This document shows positions 1 through 5,163 of a stretch of 9,387 nucleotides of DNA, piece by piece (positions within the stretch are counted from its first letter, which is position 1; the number at the start of each line of letters is the position of its first letter). A model generated the notes under the pieces. The model saw only the letters and a list, made by a program, of their open reading frames with translations, made no database searches and was not told the DNA's origin. Position numbers and translations under genes: made by a program. Origin of the DNA: CAKOSP01 sp964371745 (lineage in GTDB: Bacteria; Bacillota_I; Bacilli_A; RF39; UBA660); the NCBI GenBank assembly GCA_964371745.1, contig CAYJNS010000039.1, forward strand, positions 1 to 9,387, in the 5' to 3' direction.

Positions 1-262
1 CTTCATTTAAATCGTAGCAATAGTAATAATCTACAGTATCAGTTGATAATTTATCTACACCAAAAGTTTTTTTATCATACATTAATTTTTTTAATGGATC
101 GCTTAATATACTAAAGATATAATTAATACTTAAGATATAATTATAATCATTATTAGCAATAAACTTATTTATTAATAAAAAGTAACCTTCAGTTATTTCT
201 AATTTACTAAATTTATGATCATCACATTTTGTTAAACCTAATATATTATAATATGTATACAT
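1..262 (-). CDS. Degenerate J-domain-like protein, N-terminal part
   Basis: The reading frame is open for 87 codons from an ATG at 262 and runs off the left edge, so only the N-terminus is visible. A consensus AGGAGG at 267-272 lies 4 nt before the ATG. The start YTYYNILGL resembles the first helix of DnaJ domains (YYxILGL), and ILSDPLKKLMYDKKTFG resembles the helix III/IV signature (VLSDPxKRxxYDxxG), at the right distance from each other. The catalytic HPD tripeptide between helices II and III, needed to stimulate the DnaK ATPase, is absent; I-A-N stands at about the expected position. This is therefore probably a divergent or J-like fold that does not activate Hsp70 in the usual way. It has its own promoter and follows a terminator. 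The family call rests on pattern recognition only, and the rest of the protein is unseen. Confidence 0.5.
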   Translation of the reverse strand, partial: MYTYYNILGLTKCDDHKFSKLEITEGYFLLINKFIANNDYNYILSINYIFSILSDPLKKLMYDKKTFGVDKLSTDTVDYYYCYDLNE

Positions 263-282
263 ACTTCCTCCTAGAGGAATAT

Positions 283-311
283 ATTGTACTATATTTATCA
301 TATTATATCAA
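283..311 (-). promoter_or_regulatory. Promoter of the J-domain-like gene
   Basis: On the minus strand, -35 TTGATA (306-311) and -10 TACAAT (283-288) are separated by exactly 17 nt. The predicted start near 276 leaves a leader of about 14 nt carrying the AGGAGG site. It lies just after the terminator of the preceding gene, so this gene is an independent transcription unit. Confidence 0.65.
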
Positions 312-312
312 G

Positions 313-338
313 AAAAAATCATATTTTTTCATATGATT
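313..338 (-). terminator. Intrinsic terminator of the Glu/Lys-rich membrane protein gene
   Basis: Minus-strand stem AATCATAT / ATATGATT (8 bp, loop GAAAAA) followed by TTTT. The first arm overlaps the TAA stop codon at 337-339. The stem is all A-T except one G-C pair, so it may be leaky. Confidence 0.55.
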
Positions 339-1119
339 ATTTATTTATATCGTAAGATTCTCCACTTATTGAATCAAATGTAACTGGTTCTACATTAGTA
401 AATTCTGTTTTTCCTTCCTTTAATTTTGGTAAATCCACTTTAGTTTCATCATTTACTTCTTCTTTAGGCTCAACGTATACAGAACTAAATACTTCTCTTG
501 GTTTAGATTCTTCAGTTGATTCTTCTTCAATCTTACCAACTATTTCTTCGAAATTAAAATCTGGCAATTTTATTTCTTCTAAAACAGGTAAATCATTTTG
601 AGTCTCCTCTACATTTTCAGCTTTAACAGTTTCTTCTTTTGCTGAACTAAAAGAAGTTAAATCAATTGGTTTAATTTCCGGTTTTTCTTCCGGATGTTTT
701 ACTTCTTCTGGTTTTTCTTTAGGTAATACGATATTTTCTTTAGGTTCAAATAATTTTTTTTCTTCATCAGTTAACTCATCATTAACAGCTTTTTTTACTT
801 CTTCTTTCACTGTAGGTAAGTTTTCTTCAGTCTTAACTAGATCAGTAACTTCTTCTTTAGTTTCTTCATTATTAACAACAGGTGGTATTAAAATATCTAC
901 ATTTTCTTTTTTAACTTCAGCTTTTTCTTCTTTAGACTCTTCTTTAAATGCATTTTTTTCTTTTACTAGTTTTTCTAATCTTTTTGTTTCTTCAATTTTC
1001 TTATCTCTTTTACCTAAAAATAATATTAAGAAAAATAGTACAACTAAAACTCCAATTGCAATAATTAAATATGTTGTAAAATTTTCTATATTATATAAAT
1101 CATTAAAAAATTCTTGCAT
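337..1119 (-). CDS. Single-pass membrane protein with long Glu/Lys-rich tail, unknown function
   Basis: The protein has 260 residues. Residues 1-15 are polar, about 16-36 form one hydrophobic membrane helix (TYLIIAIGVLVVLFFLILFL), and GKRDKK follows as a positive stop-transfer. By the positive-inside rule the remaining 220 residues lie in the cytoplasm. That tail is dominated by Glu, Lys, Val and Pro, looks disordered, and shows no folded domain that I recognise. Short motifs recur, such as FSSAKEE and FSSVYVEP, and a less charged C-terminus (VEPVTFDSISGESYD) could be a docking segment. The start is an ATG with GGGAG (1127-1131) 7 nt upstream. The gene is divergent from a cell-wall hydrolase gene. 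A scaffold or division/envelope role is only a guess from topology (ZipA-like layout without the ZipA domain); no function is assigned. Confidence 0.8.
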   Translation of the reverse strand: MQEFFNDLYNIENFTTYLIIAIGVLVVLFFLILFLGKRDKKIEETKRLEKLVKEKNAFKEESKEEKAEVKKENVDILIPPVVNNEETKEEVTDLVKTEENLPTVKEEVKKAVNDELTDEEKKLFEPKENIVLPKEKPEEVKHPEEKPEIKPIDLTSFSSAKEETVKAENVEETQNDLPVLEEIKLPDFNFEEIVGKIEEESTEESKPREVFSSVYVEPKEEVNDETKVDLPKLKEGKTEFTNVEPVTFDSISGESYDINK

Positions 1120-1150
1120 ATATACTCTCCCTTTATTCTAATATATATTT

Positions 1151-1179
1151 ATTTTATCATTTTTTTATACCATTAGCAA
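1151..1179 (-). promoter_or_regulatory. Promoter of the Glu/Lys-rich membrane protein gene
   Basis: On the minus strand, -35 TTGCTA (1174-1179), 17-nt spacer, extended -10 TGA-TAAAAT (hexamer 1151-1156). The predicted start near 1144 gives a leader of about 25 nt that contains the GGGAG site. It is back to back with the GH25 promoter in the same 121-bp intergenic region. Confidence 0.6.
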
Positions 1180-1205
1180 CATATATATTAAAACTTTTTT
1201 TATTA

Positions 1206-1234
1206 TTTACAAAATTAACTTTAATTGGTACAAT
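1206..1234 (+). promoter_or_regulatory. Promoter of the GH25 gene, predicting a leaderless mRNA
   Basis: -35 TTTACA (1206-1211), 17-nt spacer, extended -10 TGG-TACAAT (hexamer 1229-1234). With the last -10 base at -7, transcription starts at about 1241, which is the A of the ATG. No purine-rich Shine-Dalgarno is present in the bases before the ATG (AATAATCAC). Confidence 0.65.
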
Positions 1235-1240
1235 AATCAC

Positions 1241-2416
1241 ATGAAAAAGTTAGTGATTATTTTTATAGCAATTATTTTAGTTAGCATTCCACTAACTCTA
1301 TTTATTTACTTTAATTTTTTTGATTTAGAAGTAGATAATAGTTATGTTACATTTAATGAAAATTTAAGTTTTGAATATTATGAAACTATATTTTTAGAAG
1401 ATATAACAAAAATAGATAATGGTTATATAGAAAAAAATATTATAATAGATACAAAATCCTTAGGTAATAAAAGTTATGAGTTTATTTACTATAACGATAA
1501 TAAAAAATATTTAGGGAAACTTGAATATACTGTAGTAGACACTACTGCTCCACTCGTATTAAATTCTTCAAGTTACACAATTGAAAAAAATGTAGATTTT
1601 TTATATGAAAATATATTTTGTGCAGATAACTATGATAAAAGACCTTTATGCACTATTAAAGGTGATTATGATGTAACATTACCTGGAAGTTATAACTTAG
1701 AATTTATTGCAACTGATACAAGCGGTAATGAAACAATTAAAAAAATAACCTTACACATTAAAGAGAAAATAGAAAAAACTGAAAGTACATATGAACCTAC
1801 TCCAGTATTAATAAGTGATGTTGTTGAAAAACATAAAACTGAGGAAACTATGATTGGTGTTGATGTATCTAAGTGGCAAGAAAATATTAACTGGCAAGAG
1901 TTTAAAGATGCAGGGGTTGAGTTTGCAATTATAAGAATTGGTTATGGATGGGAAGAAATAAAACTTGATGAAATGTTTTGGGAACATTATAACGGTGCTA
2001 AAGAAGTTGGACTTGATATAGGAGTATACTTTTATAGTTATGCTGACTCTATAGATGAGGCAGTTATGCATGCAAACTGGATTATTGATACACTTGATGG
2101 AATAAAACTTGACTTACCTATTTCATTTGACTGGGAAGAATGGAGTAAATTTAATGAATATAATATTAGTTTAACTGAACTTAATCAAATAGCTATTGAG
2201 TTTATTAATACAATTGAAGATGCCGGGTATAAAGGTATGAATTATGGATCTAAAAATTATTTAGAAAATATTTGGACAGTAGATGAGACTACATGGCTTG
2301 CACACTATACAGAAAAAACAAGTTATGAAAAAAATTATTATATATGGCAATTAACTCATTATGGTTCTATTCCTGGTTATGATGGTTATTTAGATTTTAA
2401 TGTACTTTATAAATAA
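1241..2416 (+). CDS. Membrane-anchored GH25 muramidase (lysozyme family) with Ig-like domains
   Basis: The protein has 391 residues. MKK plus a hydrophobic stretch (about 4-25) forms an uncleaved signal anchor, placing the rest outside the cell. Residues about 30-97 and 100-173 look like two bacterial Ig-like domains: VDTTAPLVL opens the second, and its GSYNLEFIATDTSGN ending is typical of DUF5011/HYR-like repeats. Two cysteines (127, 137) could form a disulfide. After a linker, residues 204-391 are the GH25 domain, whose family cleaves the MurNAc-GlcNAc bond of peptidoglycan. GVDVSKWQ supplies Asp208, FDWEEW supplies the Asp297/Glu299 acidic pair, and the C-terminal WQLTHYG...GYLDFNVLY pattern is typical. 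The domain therefore looks catalytically intact. It probably acts in wall remodelling. Translation seems to begin without a Shine-Dalgarno (see promoter). A prophage endolysin is unlikely: there are no phage neighbours and it carries its own membrane anchor. Confidence 0.92.
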   Translation: MKKLVIIFIAIILVSIPLTLFIYFNFFDLEVDNSYVTFNENLSFEYYETIFLEDITKIDNGYIEKNIIIDTKSLGNKSYEFIYYNDNKKYLGKLEYTVVDTTAPLVLNSSSYTIEKNVDFLYENIFCADNYDKRPLCTIKGDYDVTLPGSYNLEFIATDTSGNETIKKITLHIKEKIEKTESTYEPTPVLISDVVEKHKTEETMIGVDVSKWQENINWQEFKDAGVEFAIIRIGYGWEEIKLDEMFWEHYNGAKEVGLDIGVYFYSYADSIDEAVMHANWIIDTLDGIKLDLPISFDWEEWSKFNEYNISLTELNQIAIEFINTIEDAGYKGMNYGSKNYLENIWTVDETTWLAHYTEKTSYEKNYYIWQLTHYGSIPGYDGYLDFNVLYK

Positions 2417-2436
2417 GCTTTAGAGCTTATTTTTTT
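2411..2436 (+). terminator. Terminator of the GH25 gene
   Basis: Stem AAATAAGCT / AGCTTATTT (9 bp, loop TTAG) followed by TTTT. The left arm contains the TAA stop codon at 2414-2416. It faces the terminator of the leftward yneF unit at 2441-2467. Confidence 0.8.
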
Positions 2437-2440
2437 ACAA

Positions 2441-2467
2441 TAAAAAAGATATAAGTTATTTATATCT
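2441..2467 (-). terminator. Terminator of the yneF end of the leftward gene run
   Basis: On the minus strand, stem AGATATAA / TTATATCT (8 bp, loop ATAAC) followed by TTTTT (2442-2446). The yneF TAA stop (2456-2458) lies in the loop, extending one base into the stem's neighbourhood. It marks the end of the leftward run that begins at pflB. Confidence 0.7.
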
Positions 2468-2665
2468 ATTCATTGAAGCCATTACCTGTTTAACTTGTTT
2501 TTGAGAAGGTTTTCTACCCATTTGAGTCATCATAACCTCAATCATTTTTTCATTTACTGGTGGATTTTTTTCAAGTTGTTTTTTCATAAGTGTTCTAGCT
2601 ATTAAAAATCCAGCAATAAGTCCTACTACTAGTCCAAGTAATATATATAATATATCTCCTAACAT
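2456..2665 (-). CDS. yneF: YneF family small membrane protein (UPF0154)
   Basis: A protein of 69 residues, close to the 70-odd usual for YneF. Residues about 3-24 form one membrane helix ending in FLIARTLMKK. The family signature follows: KNPPVNEKMIEVMMTQMGRK then PSQKQVKQVMASM. The molecular function of this widespread Firmicutes protein is not established. I chose the ATG at 2665 because AGGAG (2674-2678) sits 8 nt upstream. An in-frame ATG at 2713 would add 16 residues not found in the family and would overlap the preceding gene. The gene follows sirA directly, as yneE-yneF do in Bacillus subtilis. A promoter candidate (2685-2713) could also express it alone. Confidence 0.9.
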   Translation of the reverse strand: MLGDILYILLGLVVGLIAGFLIARTLMKKQLEKNPPVNEKMIEVMMTQMGRKPSQKQVKQVMASMNRYK

Positions 2666-2684
2666 TTTATCATCTCCTACAAAT

Positions 2685-2713
2685 ATTTTACTATATTTTT
2701 TATGAATTAACAA
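2685..2713 (-). promoter_or_regulatory. Candidate internal promoter for yneF
   Basis: On the minus strand, -35 TTGTTA (2708-2713), 17-nt spacer, -10 TAAAAT (2685-2690). The -35 lies inside the last codons of the sirA-like gene. The predicted start near 2678 is at the first base of the ribosome binding site, so the leader would be very short. AT-richness raises the chance of a false match. Confidence 0.4.
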
Positions 2714-3122
2714 GTATTTTATCTAACCAAAAATAATCTTTATTAGAAAAATCACATACAAATAAATTGTTATTAATATTTATATTTTGAAATATATTTT
2801 TTTTATTTATATTTGTTTTCATAAGAATATATGCAAAATGTGTTTCTATATCAAGAGTCTCTTCTCTGTATTTATTATAAATTTTATGAGTATTTTTAAT
2901 ATTACGATAATGATCGTTATCTTTAAAATTATTAAATATAAATTTATTTACATCATCTTTTTTAAAAGGTATTGCTATTTGATCAAATAAATTAATACCT
3001 AAAGAAAAATCGTGTTTATCTAAATAATATATATTTTCAAGTGTCCTATATAAATTATAAGGATTATCCTTTGTCAAAATTTTAAATTCTTTATTAATAT
3101 AAAAAATATAGAAAGTTCTCAT
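2700..3122 (-). CDS. sirA: SirA-like (YneE family) putative DnaA regulator
   Basis: A protein of 140 residues. The N-terminus MRTFYIFYINKEF and especially the C-terminal segment at about 121-133 (FVCDFSNKDYFWL) resemble the SirA/YneE family, which ends in a similar DF-x-K-x-YxWL pattern. The middle is divergent and Asn/Lys-rich. In Bacillus subtilis, SirA binds domain I of DnaA and blocks re-initiation of replication when sporulation begins, and its gene precedes yneF, as here. That synteny strengthens a weak sequence match. The start ATG has AGAAGGTGAT (3128-3137) upstream. No convincing promoter is seen in the 58-bp gap from the cyclophilin gene; TTCGAC-N17-TATAGT (3145-3173) is poor, so read-through from upstream is likely. 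Whether it still acts on DnaA is unknown, particularly if this organism does not sporulate. Confidence 0.7.
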   Translation of the reverse strand: MRTFYIFYINKEFKILTKDNPYNLYRTLENIYYLDKHDFSLGINLFDQIAIPFKKDDVNKFIFNNFKDNDHYRNIKNTHKIYNKYREETLDIETHFAYILMKTNINKKNIFQNININNNLFVCDFSNKDYFWLDKILVNS

Positions 3123-3180
3123 CTTTAATCACCTTCTATATTTTACTATATATTATTTAAATAATTTGTCGAATTATATT

Positions 3181-3831
3181 TTATTCTTCAATTTTTTCTA
3201 TTTCCACAAAATCAACTGAAATCATTTTTTGTTCTTCGCTTGGTAAGTCGTTTGTTCCAGTAGATACACTTGCTATTTTATCAACTGTATCCATACCAGC
3301 TATTACTTTACCAAATGCTGCATAATTACCATCTAAAAATGTACTATCTTCATGAACTATAAAAAATTGACTTGAAGCTGAATTCATAGTTTCTTCTGTA
3401 TCAGGAACTGCTCCCTTTCTTGCCATGGATATAACTCCTCTTTCATGAGATAAATTATTTTCTACGCCATTTAAACTAAATTCACCTTTAATAGTTTCAT
3501 CACTTCCGCCAGTTCCATTTCCTAAAGGGTCACCTGTTTGAATCATAAAATCTTTTATAACTCTATGAAATATAAGTCCATTATAAAAATCTTCTTTTAC
3601 TAACTTTTGAAAATTCTCAACTGATATAGGTGCTATATCTTTATATAACTCAAGTATAATCATATCACCATTTTCCATTGTTATTTTTACATTTTCTGTT
3701 ACTTCTTCAGTTTGTTTAAATTTAATATTTTCCATTGTTCCTTCTTTCATTACTTCTATTTTTATTTCTTCTTTACCACAACCAGTAATAAATAAACTTA
3801 TTACTAAAAGTGTTAGATATATTTTTTTCAC
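3181..3831 (-). CDS. Cyclophilin-type peptidyl-prolyl isomerase lipoprotein
   Basis: A protein of 216 residues that should catalyse cis-trans isomerisation of X-Pro bonds in exported proteins. The N-terminus is a lipoprotein signal: MKK, hydrophobic core, lipobox I-T-G-C with lipidated Cys18, so it is anchored on the outer face of the membrane. A charged linker (about 20-45) leads to the cyclophilin domain (about 46-213). Active-site features are present: FHR with Arg90, FMIQTGD (95-101), SMAR (135-138), SQFFI (154-158). LDGNYAAFGKV (167-177) is the usual loop; Phe165 stands where human cyclophilin A has Trp121. The start is GTG at 3831, chosen because AAAGGAG (3837-3843) lies 5 nt upstream and MKK begins the signal peptide. 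That ribosome binding site overlaps the stop codon of the GGDEF gene, which suggests translational coupling. Confidence 0.93.
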   Translation of the reverse strand: MKKIYLTLLVISLFITGCGKEEIKIEVMKEGTMENIKFKQTEEVTENVKITMENGDMIILELYKDIAPISVENFQKLVKEDFYNGLIFHRVIKDFMIQTGDPLGNGTGGSDETIKGEFSLNGVENNLSHERGVISMARKGAVPDTEETMNSASSQFFIVHEDSTFLDGNYAAFGKVIAGMDTVDKIASVSTGTNDLPSEEQKMISVDFVEIEKIEE

Positions 3832-3841
3832 TATTTCTCCT

Positions 3842-4414
3842 TTAACCTACAATTTTTTTATTTTTTTTTTTAACTCTATACATTTCTTTATCCGCTACAA
3901 AAAAATTATTATCATATCCTTTAACCGCATCATAATAAGTAGTGCCTATACTAATACCTATATTTATAGCGTTATATTCATGATTTATTAAAGCTACATC
4001 TTTTTGAATATTTTCAAGTCTTATATCAACAATATCTTTATCACAGTTTTTAAAACCTATAACAAATTCATCTCCACCAACTCTTCCAAATATATCACTT
4101 TCACGAATATTATTCTTAATGATATTTGCAACCTTTATTAAAACCTCATCACCAATTAAATGACCATGTAAATCATTTACTTCTTTAAAATTATCAATAT
4201 CACAAACTACTAAATATTTATATGATTCATTATCACTGGTTATAGCGTTTACTACGCCTCTTCTATTAAGAATTTCAGTTAAACTATCATGCATACTTAA
4301 ATCTTCTAGATATTTAATTCTCTTTTTTAAATTTTCATTTTCATTTTTAGTTATTTCAAGTGTACTTCTTAACTTATCTATAATTTCTATATACTGCTCT
4401 AATTTTTCAGTCAT
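3842..4414 (-). CDS. Soluble GGDEF diguanylate cyclase
   Basis: A protein of 190 residues predicted to make cyclic di-GMP from two GTP. Residues 1-40 are a heptad-like charged helix, probably a coiled coil for dimerisation; there is no membrane segment and no recognisable sensor domain. The GGDEF domain runs from about 41 to 187: HDSLTEILNRRG (42-53), metal-binding CDIDNFKEVND (71-81), catalytic GGDEF (113-117) and ADKEMYRVK near the end. The inhibitory I-site RxxD is present as RESD (104-107), five residues before GGDEF, so product feedback inhibition is expected. All key residues look intact. The ATG has AAAGGAG (4421-4427) 6 nt upstream. It starts 17 nt after pflA and ends 10 nt before the cyclophilin gene, so it is very likely cotranscribed with the fermentation genes. 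Confidence 0.95.
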   Translation of the reverse strand: MTEKLEQYIEIIDKLRSTLEITKNENENLKKRIKYLEDLSMHDSLTEILNRRGVVNAITSDNESYKYLVVCDIDNFKEVNDLHGHLIGDEVLIKVANIIKNNIRESDIFGRVGGDEFVIGFKNCDKDIVDIRLENIQKDVALINHEYNAINIGISIGTTYYDAVKGYDNNFFVADKEMYRVKKKNKKIVG

Positions 4415-4431
4415 AATATTCTCCTTTAAAT

Positions 4432-5163
4432 TTAATTTTGCACTACTTCTTTTAACTCCTTATATTCTTTATATAAATCTTCACAAATAACCACATCCAT
4501 TGCTTTTTTATCTTTGTACGGATTATTTATACCTAAAGTTTCATATTTAATATCACCCATTTTATGATATGGAATAAATTCTACTTTTTCTATATTTGGA
4601 ATATCTTTTAAAAATATTTTTAATTTTTTTAAATACTCTAAATTATCTGTTTCATCAGGTATTATTACTTGTCTAATCCAAATTTTATTATCAAACTTTT
4701 TTAGTAGTTTTAAAAAGTTTAAAAATATATCCATATCATATCTACATAATTTATTATATTCATCTTTTTCCACATGTTTAATATCAAGTATTACTAAATC
4801 AATATACTTTAGTATATTACTTGGATCTTTATTATAAACACCCGATGTATCAAGTGCTACATTTATTCCTTCTTTTTTTAATTTTGGTAAAAAGCTTTCT
4901 AAAAATCCATTATGCAGTAGTGGGTCACCCCCTGAAAGTGTAACTCCACCACCATTTTTATAAAACGGTTTATTTCTTAAAATCTTTTTTAAAAGAGTAT
5001 CTTCATCATAATTATATTCTTGCATAGTCCACATCTCAGGATTATGACAATACTTACATCTAAGTAAGCAATCATTAAAAAATATTACAGTTCTAATGCC
5101 TGGTCCATCAAGCATGCCAGCACTTTCTATTTTACCAATACTTGCAAATTTAGAATTTTTCAT
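4432..5163 (-). CDS. pflA: Pyruvate formate-lyase activating enzyme (radical SAM)
   Basis: A protein of 243 residues, the usual PflA length. It uses a [4Fe-4S] cluster and S-adenosylmethionine to place the glycyl radical on pyruvate formate-lyase. The cluster motif CxxxCxxC is C32-LLR-C36-KY-C39 within CLLRCKYCHNPEMW. GGGVTLSGGDPLL (71-83) is the SAM-binding GGE-type motif with Asp80 in place of the common Glu, a conservative change. LDTSGV, DIKH and FIPYHKMGDIKYETLG further match PflA. I chose ATG 5163, which overlaps pflB by 14 nt; an in-frame TTG at 5178 would add five residues. Neither has a good Shine-Dalgarno, so translation is probably coupled to pflB. Confidence 0.95.
   Translation of the reverse strand: MKNSKFASIGKIESAGMLDGPGIRTVIFFNDCLLRCKYCHNPEMWTMQEYNYDEDTLLKKILRNKPFYKNGGGVTLSGGDPLLHNGFLESFLPKLKKEGINVALDTSGVYNKDPSNILKYIDLVILDIKHVEKDEYNKLCRYDMDIFLNFLKLLKKFDNKIWIRQVIIPDETDNLEYLKKLKIFLKDIPNIEKVEFIPYHKMGDIKYETLGINNPYKDKKAMDVVICEDLYKEYKELKEVVQN

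Noticed and set aside
1808..2071. 87-codon ORF on the minus strand
   Set aside because: It lies entirely inside the GH25 catalytic domain, has no recognisable domain, and is a shadow of the real plus-strand gene.
2787..2990. 67-codon hydrophobic ORF on the plus strand
   Set aside because: Antisense to the sirA-like gene; its Ile/Phe/Tyr richness is what an AT-rich complementary strand gives, and no suitable ribosome binding site was noticed.
3152..3165. 14-bp perfect palindrome ATTATTTAAATAAT upstream of the sirA-like gene
   Set aside because: All A/T and not repeated elsewhere that I noticed; expected by chance in such AT-rich spacers, so not called an operator.
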